From the NCBI GenBank assembly GCA_030430205.1, contig JAUIGE010000001.1, positions 124,001 through 188,000 on the forward strand: a DNA stretch of 64,000 bases, given 5' to 3'. The notes beneath the pieces were generated by a model. That model was given only the letters and a program-made list of their open reading frames with translations. It did no database searches and had not been told where the DNA came from. The position numbers and the translations under genes were made by a program. Below are positions 16,398 through 25,449 of the stretch, piece by piece. Every line of letters starts with the position of its first letter. The stretch's first letter is position 1. The DNA is from Bacteroidia bacterium (GTDB taxonomy: Bacteria; Bacteroidota; Bacteroidia; J057).

Positions 16398-17204
16398 TCA
16401 CACACTCACACTATGCTCTCTCAATGCGTCATTGAGCGAAGTTTTCTTATTCGTTGAGGCTTTTCGCTTGCCGATGATGAGTGCGCAGGGGACATGATAG
16501 GTTCCTGCCGGAAATTTTTTGGGGTAGCTTCCGGGAATCACCACGCTTTGCGGGGGCACATAGCCCCGATGCGTCACAGGCTCATCGCCTGTCACATCTA
16601 TGATATGTGAGCTGGCGGTCAGCACCACATTGGCGCCGAGCACGGCTTCGCGTCCTACGCGAACGCCCTCCACGACGATACATCGGCTACCGATGAAGCA
16701 GTCATCTTCGATGATCACGGGCGCAGCCTGCACAGGCTCCAACACACCGCCGATCCCTACTCCTCCACTGAGGTGGACGTTTTTGCCGATCTGGGCACAG
16801 GAGCCTACGGTCGCCCAGGTGTCTACCATGCTGCCGCTGTCTACATAAGCGCCGATGTTTACATAGGATGGCATCATGATGACGCCGGAGGCCAAAAAGG
16901 CGCCGTAGCGCGCAGTAGCGGGTGGGACCACCCGCACCCCCTGACCGACGTAGTCGGTTTTGAGAGCCATTTTGTCATGATATTCAAAAGGAGACAACTC
17001 AATGGTCTCCATTTTCTGGATAGGAAAATACAGGATGACAGCTTTTTTCACCCAATCATTTACCTGCCAACCTTCATCTGTCGGCTCTGCACAGCGCAGC
17101 TGCCCCTTGTCCAATTGTTCGATCACAGCGCGAATCGCGTCCAGGGTTTCTGCTTTTTCCAAAAGGGAACGATCTTCCCAGGCTGCTTCTATGATGTTTT
17201 TCAT
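16398..17204 (-). CDS. dapD: 2,3,4,5-tetrahydropyridine-2,6-dicarboxylate N-succinyltransferase
   Basis: 268 residues. Succinyl-CoA-dependent step of the lysine/diaminopimelate pathway. N-terminal helical domain (IIEAAWEDRSLLEKAETLDA), then a left-handed beta helix of hexapeptides (GVIMMPSYVNIGAYVDSGSM, VGSCAQIGKNVHLSGGVGIG, IEDDCFIGSRCIVVEGVRVG), ending CALIIGKRKASTNKKTSLND. Matches DapD length and motifs. lysA, the last step of the same pathway, is at 42.8 kb. The region just before the start is a class A heptad array, so its promoter must lie within or beyond that array; the 3' end runs into class B repeats. Confidence 0.95.
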   Translation of the reverse strand: MKNIIEAAWEDRSLLEKAETLDAIRAVIEQLDKGQLRCAEPTDEGWQVNDWVKKAVILYFPIQKMETIELSPFEYHDKMALKTDYVGQGVRVVPPATARYGAFLASGVIMMPSYVNIGAYVDSGSMVDTWATVGSCAQIGKNVHLSGGVGIGGVLEPVQAAPVIIEDDCFIGSRCIVVEGVRVGREAVLGANVVLTASSHIIDVTGDEPVTHRGYVPPQSVVIPGSYPKKFPAGTYHVPCALIIGKRKASTNKKTSLNDALREHSVSV

Positions 17205-17209
17205 TTTAG

Positions 17210-17350
17210 TTTCGAGTTTTGGGTTTCGGGTTTCGAGTTTTGGGTTTCGGGTTTCGAGTTTTGGGTTTCGGGTTTCGGGTTTCGGGTTTCGGGTTTCGGG
17301 TTTCGGGTAGGAGTTCTTGGAACATGAAACTCAAAACCCGAAACTTCCTC
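17210..17350 (+). repeat. Class A heptad array with short inverted arm between divergent genes
   Basis: About 14 heptads (GGGTTTC with interspersed AGTTTTG) at 17210-17309, then a short spacer and an opposite-strand copy (GAAACTCAAAACCCGAAAC, 17326-17344). The two arms can pair. Unlike the others, this element sits between two 5' ends (dapD minus, histidine kinase plus). Confidence 0.85.
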
Positions 17351-17437
17351 CTTCAGCCTGCAAGTTTAGCAAAAATTTGTAGCTTTCGAGCTACCTCAGA
17401 TGCAAACACCCTAACCATTGAGTGCGCGAACTTCCCC

Positions 17438-18646
17438 ATGAAATCTTTCAATCTACGTTCTATCCTTCGCCCCAGCATGTACATAGCTGCTGCGGCCATT
17501 ATTTTGGGTTCCTTGCTGTATTCCAATTACCTGGCTAACCAACTGGAGGAAAAAGAAAGACAAACCATCGAGCTAAAAGCTCAGGCAATCGACCTGCAGA
17601 ATGCAGAGATCAATTATGAAAACCAGTCTCCTTTTGAAAAAGAGGCCCAAAATTTCATGGGGATCATCATGGGAGGCGATGACCAGGTGCCCTGGATTTT
17701 GACGGATGAAGACTTCAACTACATCAGTGGGATCAACATCGGGATTCCCGATACGCTGTCATTTGAGGCCCAGCAGGCTCTGGGGACTCCTTTTGTCAGG
17801 CGTTTTAAATCAGCAAATGAGCCGATCCGCATAGAGGTAGGCGGTATCGTCAACTATGTGCTCTATGGCGAGTCACGCCTCCTTACCCAGCTACGCTGGT
17901 TTCCCGTGGCCCAACTGATCATTGCAGCCGCTTTTATCGGCTTTGTCCTGCTGGCCTTTGCCATCGCCAAGCGCAATGAGCAAAACAAAGTTTGGGTAGG
18001 TCTGGCCAAAGAAACAGCGCACCAATTGGGCACGCCCGTCTCCAGCCTCATGGCCTGGGTAGAGCTGCTCAAGCTGAACCTGGAGGACAAGCCCGAGGAC
18101 CAGCAATATGTGCTGGAGATGGAGCAGGACGTAAAACGCCTGGAGGACATCACTGAGCGCTTTTCCAAAATCGGTTCTGAACCAGAGCTGATCGAGATCA
18201 GCGTACATGAGGTCCTGGAACAATCATCCAACTACCTCAGCAAACGCATGACTCGCAAGGGAAATATCGTCCTGGAAGTAAGCAACGAGCTTTCACCTGA
18301 AAGCAAACTCCAGATCAACCCCCAGCTCATCAATTGGGTGATAGAAAACCTGCTCAAAAATGCGCTGGACGCTATTCAGAATAAAAAAGGCAAAATCACC
18401 CTCCATGCAGAAGAGACCTCTAGTAGCTATACCATAGATATAAGTGATTCGGGTAAAGGTATTCCCAAGAGTAATTTTAAGAAAGTATTCCAGCCGGGCT
18501 TTACTACCAAAAAGCGCGGTTGGGGTCTTGGACTGAGTTTAAGCAAGCGGATCATCGAAAATTATCACAAGGGGAAGATTTTTGTAAAATCTTCAGAAAT
18601 AGGAAAGGGGACGACTTTTAGGATAATTTTGCCAAAGCAAAAATAA
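17438..18646 (+). CDS. Orphan two-component sensor histidine kinase
   Basis: 402 residues from ATG at 17438 (MKSFNLRSILRPSMY). A longer frame open from 17219 is only the translated class A repeat (GFGFRV units) and is not credible as protein. Two membrane helices (~13-30 and ~156-178) frame a ~125-residue sensor domain of unknown fold. Cytoplasmic kinase core: H-box KETAHQLGTPVSSLMAW with phospho-accepting His195, N-box NLLKNALDAIQ, G1 DSGKGIP, G2 RGWGLGLSLSKRIIENYHKG, end GTTFRIILPK. No response regulator lies nearby. ruvX follows after 4 bp, so the two are probably co-transcribed. Confidence 0.9.
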   Translation: MKSFNLRSILRPSMYIAAAAIILGSLLYSNYLANQLEEKERQTIELKAQAIDLQNAEINYENQSPFEKEAQNFMGIIMGGDDQVPWILTDEDFNYISGINIGIPDTLSFEAQQALGTPFVRRFKSANEPIRIEVGGIVNYVLYGESRLLTQLRWFPVAQLIIAAAFIGFVLLAFAIAKRNEQNKVWVGLAKETAHQLGTPVSSLMAWVELLKLNLEDKPEDQQYVLEMEQDVKRLEDITERFSKIGSEPELIEISVHEVLEQSSNYLSKRMTRKGNIVLEVSNELSPESKLQINPQLINWVIENLLKNALDAIQNKKGKITLHAEETSSSYTIDISDSGKGIPKSNFKKVFQPGFTTKKRGWGLGLSLSKRIIENYHKGKIFVKSSEIGKGTTFRIILPKQK

Positions 18647-18650
18647 CTAC

Positions 18651-19064
18651 ATGCCTCGAATACTCGCCATAGACTACGGTGCCAAACGCACCGGCCTTGC
18701 CTGGACAGATCCCTTGCAGATCATCGCAACGGGCATCGGTAGCTTCGCTACCTCCGACATCGAAGCGAAGCTTCGCGAACTCATCGCCGCCGAGGCGGTC
18801 GAGCTGATCGTGCTGGGATATCCCAGCCGGGCCGATGGCTCCGATACACATGCCACTCCCCTCGTCCGCACATTCAAACAATCACTTGAAAAGTGGTTCT
18901 CCGCCATTCCCGTAGAATATTGGGATGAAAGAGGCAGCTCCCGGGATGCCATGCAAGGCATGATACATGCCGGCCTACCCAGGAAAAAACGCGCAGACAA
19001 ACACCTCATCAACCAGGTCGCTGCGACAATCATCCTTCAGGATTATATGGAGAGTAGAGAGTAG
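18651..19064 (+). CDS. ruvX: RuvX/YqgF family Holliday junction resolvase-like / pre-16S rRNA nuclease
   Basis: 137 residues. RNase H-like fold motifs: AIDYGAKRTGLAWTD (first catalytic Asp), VELIVLGYPSRADG, VEYWDERGSSRDAM, and RADKHLINQVAATIILQDYM with the last acidic residue. Family members process pre-16S rRNA 5' ends. The final residues MESRE and the GAG-TAG stop are made from class B repeat DNA. Four bases downstream of the histidine kinase gene. Confidence 0.92.
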   Translation: MPRILAIDYGAKRTGLAWTDPLQIIATGIGSFATSDIEAKLRELIAAEAVELIVLGYPSRADGSDTHATPLVRTFKQSLEKWFSAIPVEYWDERGSSRDAMQGMIHAGLPRKKRADKHLINQVAATIILQDYMESRE

Positions 19065-19240
19065 AGAGTAGAGATCAGAGATCAGAGAGTAGAGATAAGA
19101 GAGTAGAGAAGCGAGAATAGAGCTGTGATTCACCTCACTTCTCTGCTCTCTACTCTCGCTTCTCTGATCTCTACTCTCGCTTCTCTGATCTCTACTCTCA
19201 CTTCTCTGATCTCTACTCTCGCTTCTCTGATCTCATTTCT
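19047..19240 (+). repeat. Long class B inverted repeat downstream of ruvX
   Basis: Purine arm 19047-19113 (AGAGAGT/AGAGATC/AGAGAAG heptads), loop around 19114-19134, pyrimidine arm 19135-19240 (TCTCTGA/TCTCTAC/TCTCGCT heptads). The transcript can form a long heptad-registered hairpin. It begins inside ruvX and ends 12 bases before the promoter-like element of def, so it insulates the two genes. Spacing rules out a CRISPR array: the unit is 7 bp with no spacers. Confidence 0.85.
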
Positions 19241-19251
19241 AAACTCTTCCG

Positions 19252-19259
19252 TATATTTG
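19252..19259 (+). promoter_or_regulatory. Possible -7 element (TATATTTG) of def
   Basis: Matches TAnnTTTG, 26 bases before the def ATG. A -33 TTTG is not seen at the usual spacing; the upstream region is class B repeat. Confidence 0.4.
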
Positions 19260-19285
19260 CTGCCTCAAAAAAATAAATCAACTTT

Positions 19286-19849
19286 ATGATCTTAAAAATA
19301 GTAGGCTTCGGACATCCTGCCCTCCGAAAGGAAAACAAAGAAATCACTCCTGATTTTCCCAACCTACAGGAATTGATAGACAATATGTTTGAGACCATGT
19401 ACAACGCCAATGGCGTGGGGCTGGCGGGTCCGCAGGTCGATGTCAACTACCGCATTTTTGTTATAGATGGAGAGCCCATGGAGGATATACTCGATAATGG
19501 CGAGAACATGGAAGGCTTTAAAAAAGTATTCATCAATGCCCAAATGGTGGATGAAAAGGGGAAAGAATGGTCTTTCGAAGAGGGCTGCCTCAGCATCCCT
19601 GATGTGAGGGAAAATGTTTCCCGCAATGATACCATCACCCTTCGCTACCAGGACGAAAAGCTCGAAGAGCATACCGAAAGCTTTTCGGGCATGAAGGCGC
19701 GTATCATTCAGCATGAATATGACCACATTGAAGGCGTCTTGTTTACCGATTATCTTTCAGGTTTGCGGAAAAAGGTATTGAAAGGCAGATTGAATAAAAT
19801 TTCAAAAGGAGACATCAAAGTGAGTTATCCGATGAAGTTTAAGAATTAA
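19286..19849 (+). CDS. def: Peptide deformylase
   Basis: 187 residues. Removes the formyl group from nascent protein N-termini. All three family motifs are present: GVGLAGPQ (motif 1), EGCLSIP (motif 2, zinc Cys) and QHEYDHIEG (motif 3, HExxH with zinc histidines). N-terminal PALRKENKEI is typical. A hairpin terminator follows. Confidence 0.96.
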   Translation: MILKIVGFGHPALRKENKEITPDFPNLQELIDNMFETMYNANGVGLAGPQVDVNYRIFVIDGEPMEDILDNGENMEGFKKVFINAQMVDEKGKEWSFEEGCLSIPDVRENVSRNDTITLRYQDEKLEEHTESFSGMKARIIQHEYDHIEGVLFTDYLSGLRKKVLKGRLNKISKGDIKVSYPMKFKN

Positions 19850-19892
19850 GAGGCCGTTCCCTTTGTATCTTTTTTCCAAAAACGCATTATAT

Positions 19893-19920
19893 AAAAAAGC
19901 AGCCTAAAGCTGCTTTTTAT
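19893..19920 (+). terminator. Rho-independent terminator after def
   Basis: Stem AAAAAGCAGC (19894-19903) with GCTGCTTTTT (19909-19918), loop CTAAA, closing with a T run. Lies 45 bases after def and 14 bases before the next gene. Confidence 0.8.
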
Positions 19921-19933
19921 TAGAACAGTAAAT

Positions 19934-22900
19934 ATGGATTTTAAGCGATTGCCTTTTTTGCCTTTGCACTTCTTCTACTTTGAGTTTGGGCATGATGTAA
20001 AGCGCTGGTTTTGGGTGGCTATCATAGCGGTGGTGCTTGCTGCAGGTTTTGGCTTTTTTGCAGTAGAAAACCCTACTTTTTGGTCACTGGAGGTGCAGGA
20101 AATCGGTGATTTCCAGGAAGAAAGCGTCAAACTTTCTACCATAGAAAATGTGTACCGAAGCTATGAGCTTACGGCCCATGCTTATAAGCAACATGTGAGT
20201 TTCAGTGCCGGGCCCATGCTGGCGGCAGAAGTGCCGACCGCTATTTTTTGGCTATTGCAGCTGCTGGGCTGGGCTTTTGTGCTGACAGCAACCAGCCTGA
20301 TACGCTCCCGCTGGAGCTTTCTCTTTTATTTTATTTTTATCCTTTTCATCCATTTTTCCGGTTTGGGAGGGATGCTGATCCCTGCGCTGAGCGAAGGTGC
20401 GATGCACTATATTGCCGATTTTATCGTGATTTTGCCTTTTCTGGCATTGGCTTATGCCTTCCAGGTCAACGCCCTCAAATGGGCGTTTTCAGGCCGCTTC
20501 GCGGTCTTTTTTCTGTTACTCGGCGGCGGCTTTGCCGCCGTATGGTTCCAGCATGGCTGGGTAGCTTTGCATGAATTGGCCACCGAAAGTTATTTCGCTG
20601 AAGTATTCCTCGCCATTGCCTTTTTCTTTTTCATCGCCAAAGAACCCACCAACCTTTTCATGGCCCTGGCCAACAACCGCCAAAATCCCAAAAATCGCCT
20701 CGGCCTGGGGCCCATCATCGCTATCTATGTGGTATGGACCATGGCTACCCTCATCATGGCCAATGAGTATATCGGCATACCCTTTTTGCCAAAAGGATTC
20801 AGTTGGGGATTGAAAGCGATTCATGTCATGATCATAGCAGGTCTCATCAGTGTCTTCACTTCGCAAAACCATTTTCACTTTGTCAAAACAGCCTTTACCA
20901 GCAATACCGTCTATAGCTTTTTGGTGATGGGGGGAAGCATCCTGACCATCAGCCACCTCGGGCTTATGGCTAGTCAGGGCGACCTGGCCTTTATTGACAG
21001 CTGGGATCGCCTGGCAGCGATTTTTCTGTTTTTTGTAGGCCTTGGCCATACGGCATATATTTTTGCCAACCACAGCCCTTTGATTCGAAAAAAAATAAAC
21101 CTCTATTATCTGCTTACACTTAGCACCAACTATCGTTTTGTCATCGTTTGGATCTTTGCGCTCATAGGCGTGATTGTGATGGAAGGACGCTCTTCCTGGA
21201 GCATGGAGCATCGGATTAAACATAGTTTTTCCACCCAACATGGAGACCTCGCACATCTAAAGCTGATGCATGGTGCAGATTTGACTTTGGAGGAAAAACA
21301 AGCCTTGGAAACGAAAAGGAAAAACGCCTACATATACGCTTCAAACGAGACCGTCTACAGTGCCAAAGCTTTTCACAACCTGGGCTACTTTAGCCTGACC
21401 TCTGTCGAGCAGTTGGATGAAAGTATCCAGCTGTACCTACAGACCAAGAACTTTCCCTATTCGGTCTTGAATGCCGCCAATTTGTACGTCGTAGGCCAAC
21501 GGCCTGAGTTAGCCCGCGAATTGCTGAAGGGAGAATGGAAAAAAAGCCAGCATCCATTGATCGCAAATAACCTCGGCAATCTCTACTTCAAGGCTGAGCA
21601 GCCTGATTCGGCGATTCATTACCTCCGGCAAGCGCTGCTTGCCGACCTCAACTTCTCGGCTGCCTATGCCAACCTGGCACTTGTCTATGAGCGATACGAT
21701 CGCCCCGAAGAAGCCCGGCAGTTTCTCCAATCTGCCGTCAACTCAAAAGAACCCAGCGACGCTGCATTGACCAATGCCATCGCTTATCAGCTTACAAGTG
21801 GGCAAACTTTGTCCATGCCTGAGATTGCATGGGAAAAAGCTTCCTACAATCTGAAATTCAATTACCTGCTCCAATTACTTGCTTCTGACCAGAAACAAGC
21901 AGCAAAAGAGCTGGTAAAAAGCTTTCCAGAGGAAGAAAATAACGCCGATGCGATGATCCTCAACGCCTTCATGATGTTTCAACAGGACAGCATAGAGAAT
22001 GCGATCAGCCGATTTGAATATGTAGATCAGGTGTTTGTAGGAAAACAGGCAAATAGCTATTACGCTTTGGCACTCGCCTATCTGGAGCAGGGCGTCACGG
22101 AGATGGCAAAGCTGTATTTTCGGAAAGCAGGGGATGAAGGAATGGCTATAGCCGAGCTGTATGAAGCCCAAATGGAAATGACCATGGGCCATCTGGATAC
22201 AGCTTATGCAAAGCTCAGCAGGGTTCGGGTAGACCACGAGGAGCTGTGGGAAGCCGCCAGCAAAGAAATCGCTATCCTTTTCCTGATTGTCAGCTACGAC
22301 AATCCTCTCTATGCCATGACAGAGTTTGATGTCAGCAAACTGACGCAGGAGGACTATCTCCGGATAGGAACGCTGGCAGATAGCACAGACAGCTATATCC
22401 CTGCACTTGAGAATTTTCGCAAAGCGATCGCTATGGACTCCTCGGACCACCGTCCCTATCTCGAAATGTCCCGCATCTACAATCGCTACAGCGATCCGCT
22501 TGCCATCGTGAACCTGGGCTATGGCCTGAAAGTGGCTCCCGAGGAGCCGGACTTATTGCTCGAACTGAGCAGGGCTTACCTGCTTCAGGGGAAAATGGAT
22601 TCTTTGAATCTAAGCCTGAACCGCATCCCTCAGGAATATTTTCCACACGAAAAAAACAAAATCATCGCTCAAAGAGATCTTATACAGGGAGATACTGCAT
22701 CTGCGCTGCGCATATTGGAACTTGAATGGAAGCAACATCCCCTGGATCAGGAAGTCATTTCGACCCTTGCGGCCATCTATACGGCCCAGGCAAATTATGA
22801 CGCTGGCAACTACCTCATAGCCAGTTCCCTCGCACTCAACAGAGAAAACCCGAATATTTGGTACTATTACGCGGTATTCTCCCGCGCATGGGGACAGGCC

Positions 22901-23011
22901 CGCGATGCGGGATTTGGTGCGCTTCGCGCCATCGAGCTCTCACAGAGTGAAGCACGCAAGCGCGCGCTACAGCAGGAATTTCAGGATGAAATCCTGGAGG
23001 TGATAGAATAG
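19934..23011 (+). CDS. Large polytopic membrane protein with C-terminal TPR domain
   Basis: 1025 residues. The N-terminal ~430 residues hold about ten hydrophobic helices (for example WFWVAIIAVVLAAGFGFFAV, FVIVWIFALIGVIVM) with one sizable loop after helix 1. The C-terminal ~560 residues are TPR repeats (ANNLGNLYFKAEQPDSAIHY, AAYANLALVYERYDRPEEAR, YYALALAYLEQGVTEMAKLY). I recognise no enzyme motif and cannot name a family. The layout resembles membrane-anchored TPR scaffolds of Bacteroidota. The start is the first ATG after the def terminator. Convergent with folD (18 bp). Confidence 0.8.
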   Translation: MDFKRLPFLPLHFFYFEFGHDVKRWFWVAIIAVVLAAGFGFFAVENPTFWSLEVQEIGDFQEESVKLSTIENVYRSYELTAHAYKQHVSFSAGPMLAAEVPTAIFWLLQLLGWAFVLTATSLIRSRWSFLFYFIFILFIHFSGLGGMLIPALSEGAMHYIADFIVILPFLALAYAFQVNALKWAFSGRFAVFFLLLGGGFAAVWFQHGWVALHELATESYFAEVFLAIAFFFFIAKEPTNLFMALANNRQNPKNRLGLGPIIAIYVVWTMATLIMANEYIGIPFLPKGFSWGLKAIHVMIIAGLISVFTSQNHFHFVKTAFTSNTVYSFLVMGGSILTISHLGLMASQGDLAFIDSWDRLAAIFLFFVGLGHTAYIFANHSPLIRKKINLYYLLTLSTNYRFVIVWIFALIGVIVMEGRSSWSMEHRIKHSFSTQHGDLAHLKLMHGADLTLEEKQALETKRKNAYIYASNETVYSAKAFHNLGYFSLTSVEQLDESIQLYLQTKNFPYSVLNAANLYVVGQRPELARELLKGEWKKSQHPLIANNLGNLYFKAEQPDSAIHYLRQALLADLNFSAAYANLALVYERYDRPEEARQFLQSAVNSKEPSDAALTNAIAYQLTSGQTLSMPEIAWEKASYNLKFNYLLQLLASDQKQAAKELVKSFPEEENNADAMILNAFMMFQQDSIENAISRFEYVDQVFVGKQANSYYALALAYLEQGVTEMAKLYFRKAGDEGMAIAELYEAQMEMTMGHLDTAYAKLSRVRVDHEELWEAASKEIAILFLIVSYDNPLYAMTEFDVSKLTQEDYLRIGTLADSTDSYIPALENFRKAIAMDSSDHRPYLEMSRIYNRYSDPLAIVNLGYGLKVAPEEPDLLLELSRAYLLQGKMDSLNLSLNRIPQEYFPHEKNKIIAQRDLIQGDTASALRILELEWKQHPLDQEVISTLAAIYTAQANYDAGNYLIASSLALNRENPNIWYYYAVFSRAWGQARDAGFGALRAIELSQSEARKRALQQEFQDEILEVIE

Positions 23012-23029
23012 GATTGAAAATCCTTCTCC

Positions 23030-23917
23030 TTAAATCTTCCTCCGATACGCTTCCAGCGTATTCTTAATCAGAATCGTAACCGTCATCGGTCCTACTCCGC
23101 CGGGAACCGGCGTGATGTAGCTGGCCTTAGGGGCCACTGATTCAAAGTGCACATCGCCGACGAGTCGCCAGCCACGTTTGCGGTCGGGCGCATCTACCCG
23201 CGTCGTGCCCACATCTATGATGACGACACCTTCCCTGACCATGTCACCGGTCAAAAATTCAGGTTTGCCCAGGGCAACCACGATGATATCTGCCTCCCGG
23301 CAGTACTTGATGATGTCTTCTTTGGGGGTGCGGCTATGGCAGACCGTAACGGTGGCGTTGCCAGGATTTCCTTTGCCTGAAAGCATAACAGAGATCGGAC
23401 GGCCGACGATATTGGAGCGGCCCAGCACAACGCATTTTTTGCCGGAAGTCTCGATATTGTATCGCCCGAGGATTTCCATGATGCCCGCCGGCGTAGCCGG
23501 CAAATAGGCCGGCAGGCCCAGCACCATGCTGCCAATGTTGATGGGCGTAAAGCCATCTACGTCTTTTTCAGGGCTGATAGCGTGGATGACTGTATCCGCA
23601 TCAATATGCTTCGGGAGCGGAAGTTGAACGATAAAGCCATCCAATTCAGCATCATTGTTGCATTTTTTGACCAGGGCGATCAGCTCCTCCTGGCTGATGG
23701 AAGCGTCTCGGCGAAATAAAGTGGAGCGAAAACCCACATACTCACAAGCTTTCATCTTGTGGTTGACATAGGTCTGCGAGGCGCCATCCTCGCCTACAAG
23801 AATGGCCGCAAGATGCGGCTGCCGGCCGCCGTAGGCGGTGAGTTCGGCCACTTCGGCCTTGATTTCGTCTTTCAGAACCTGGGAAAGTTCCTTTCCGTTG
23901 AGTAATTGGTGTGGCAT
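23030..23917 (-). CDS. folD: Bifunctional methylenetetrahydrofolate dehydrogenase / methenyl-THF cyclohydrolase
   Basis: 295 residues. One-carbon metabolism, NADP-dependent. Motifs: SQTYVNHKMKACEYVGF with catalytic Tyr and Lys, QLPLPKHIDADTVIHAI, PEKDVDGFTPINIG, GRSNIVGRPISVML for the dinucleotide site, and PVPGGVGPMTVTILIKNTLE. Full family length. Same strand as, and 12 bp downstream of, the RluA-type gene. Confidence 0.96.
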   Translation of the reverse strand: MPHQLLNGKELSQVLKDEIKAEVAELTAYGGRQPHLAAILVGEDGASQTYVNHKMKACEYVGFRSTLFRRDASISQEELIALVKKCNNDAELDGFIVQLPLPKHIDADTVIHAISPEKDVDGFTPINIGSMVLGLPAYLPATPAGIMEILGRYNIETSGKKCVVLGRSNIVGRPISVMLSGKGNPGNATVTVCHSRTPKEDIIKYCREADIIVVALGKPEFLTGDMVREGVVIIDVGTTRVDAPDRKRGWRLVGDVHFESVAPKASYITPVPGGVGPMTVTILIKNTLEAYRRKI

Positions 23918-23929
23918 AGCTATAGATTT

Positions 23930-24670
23930 TTATTCATCGTATTTTTCCAACATCTTCAATACTACCGCAAAATTTTTCGGAAAGTCCGCTTCAAATTCTA
24001 CCTCCTCTTCCGTAGCAGGGTGCGTAAAACGCAGTTTTTGAGCGTGGAGCAGGTAGCCATGGTTCAATGGCCTTTCCTCCTCCTTTCTCCCCGAAAGTTT
24101 GTATTTTCTTTTGATGGTAGAAAGCATGAGGTTTTCCCCTTTGTAAAGCTCATCTCCGACGATAGGGCAGCCCAGTGCCAGCAGATGCACACGGATCTGG
24201 TGCATACGTCCCGTATGGGGTTCGCAGCGCAACAGGCTGTAATTGCGGAAGGTTTTCTCCGTAGTTACGACTGTGAGGGCTTTTTTGCCATCATTTTTGT
24301 GGGTGCTCACCCGTTTGTTGGTCGTGATCAAAAGCGGAATATCTACTTCTCTCTCTTCAAAATGATGCACCCCACGAACCAAAGCCATATAGGTCTTTTG
24401 CACTTTGCGGTGTTGAAACTGCAAAGCCATTTTGCGGTAGTTTTCCGGCCCTTTAGCCATCAATAATATGCCCGAAGTCATCTTATCCAGGCGGTGGCAC
24501 AGCTGCAATTCCGGATGGTATATTTTGGCTAAATGATTGAGGTTGCGGTTACTCTTGTCATCCAGACTGGAGACATTGACGGGCTTGTTTACCAGCAGAA
24601 TATCATCGTCCTCGTGAATGATCAAATCGTTGAAGTTGATGAATTTCGTTTTTATAGTCGGTTCTGACAT
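23930..24670 (-). CDS. RluA-family pseudouridine synthase
   Basis: 246 residues. The catalytic motif LCHRLDKMTSGILLMAKG (HRLDxxTSG) is present near residue 60, as are QKTYMALVRG and LLRCEPHTGRMHQIRVHLLA and CPIVGDELYKG. No N-terminal S4 domain. Targets in rRNA/tRNA uridine cannot be assigned from sequence (RluA/RluC/TruC-like). Followed by folD. Confidence 0.9.
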   Translation of the reverse strand: MSEPTIKTKFINFNDLIIHEDDDILLVNKPVNVSSLDDKSNRNLNHLAKIYHPELQLCHRLDKMTSGILLMAKGPENYRKMALQFQHRKVQKTYMALVRGVHHFEEREVDIPLLITTNKRVSTHKNDGKKALTVVTTEKTFRNYSLLRCEPHTGRMHQIRVHLLALGCPIVGDELYKGENLMLSTIKRKYKLSGRKEEERPLNHGYLLHAQKLRFTHPATEEEVEFEADFPKNFAVVLKMLEKYDE

Positions 24671-24812
24671 CTTGTATTCTTCCTAATTTTGTCACAAATT
24701 CTCGCTTTCCCTTTACATATCAAAGTCCAAGTTGAGAAGCCTTCTCCATATTTGCAGAATCAAGCCTACTTCCGTTCATTTGCACTTCCGCTCATATGCG
24801 CATTCACCCATC

Positions 24813-25448
24813 ATGAAAACTTCATCATCAACAGATAGAATTGAAAAATGGCTGGTCGTTTTTTTGATTGGCACAGCAGCTGCACGCCTGAGTTCGCTGG
24901 CGATTTTTGATACCTTATTTGTGGTAGCAGGTTTTTCGATGATCCTGTTTTACAGCCTGCGGATTTTCATCTCCCTACGGCATTGGAATAGCGATCGGAT
25001 GGAGACGATTAGCAGCATTTTGCTGTTTATTTTTGCGCTCCTGGGCATGGCTTCCCTTACGGCCTTACATGCTTTTTTGCCTGCGGCAGAGAGTTTATGG
25101 AAGCTTTCTCTGGGCTTTGCATTGCTGGTTGCCGTTGTGACCTCTCTTGTTTTTTGGCTAAATAACAAAGAAAACAGCATGAGATGGAGAGCCTGGGCAA
25201 AAAGTGCTTTCCTGAGGTTTTTCCTTATCCTGTTTTGCTTGCTGATTTCACTTGGGATTGGCTGGGATATGTTATTTAAAACCTACTTCCCCGAGCGCTA
25301 TATGAAGCAGGAAAGCTATGTGGATTATTATCCGGAAAATGGCGCCAAGAAGTCCGAAGGCTACCTGCTCAATGGAAAAGCAGATAGCCTCTGGATATTT
25401 TATTCTCCCAATGGCGACACCCTGGGAAAAGAAATGATTGGCGAATAA
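24813..25448 (+). CDS. Membrane protein with short C-terminal MORN-like segment
   Basis: 211 residues from ATG at 24813, preferred over one 27 codons upstream whose extension is not membrane-like. Four to five hydrophobic helices (WLVVFLIGTAAARLSSLAIF; TLFVVAGFSMILFYSLRIF; ISSILLFIFALLGMASL; LSLGFALLVAVVTSLVFWL; FFLILFCLLISLGIGW). The end, YYPENGAKKSEGYLLNGKAD and WIFYSPNGDTLGKE, looks like one or two MORN_2/YwqK-like units, which are usually extracellular. Function unknown. Stops 1 bp from the convergent gene. Confidence 0.65.
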   Translation: MKTSSSTDRIEKWLVVFLIGTAAARLSSLAIFDTLFVVAGFSMILFYSLRIFISLRHWNSDRMETISSILLFIFALLGMASLTALHAFLPAAESLWKLSLGFALLVAVVTSLVFWLNNKENSMRWRAWAKSAFLRFFLILFCLLISLGIGWDMLFKTYFPERYMKQESYVDYYPENGAKKSEGYLLNGKADSLWIFYSPNGDTLGKEMIGE

Positions 25449-25449
25449 A

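Noticed and set aside
17219-17437. In-frame extension of the histidine kinase giving GFGFRV repeats
   Set aside because: It is the translation of class A heptads, which are open in all frames; the ATG at 17438 with a membrane helix right after it is the natural start.
19055-19240. CRISPR array
   Set aside because: The unit is a degenerate heptad without unique spacers, and it is an inverted arrangement.
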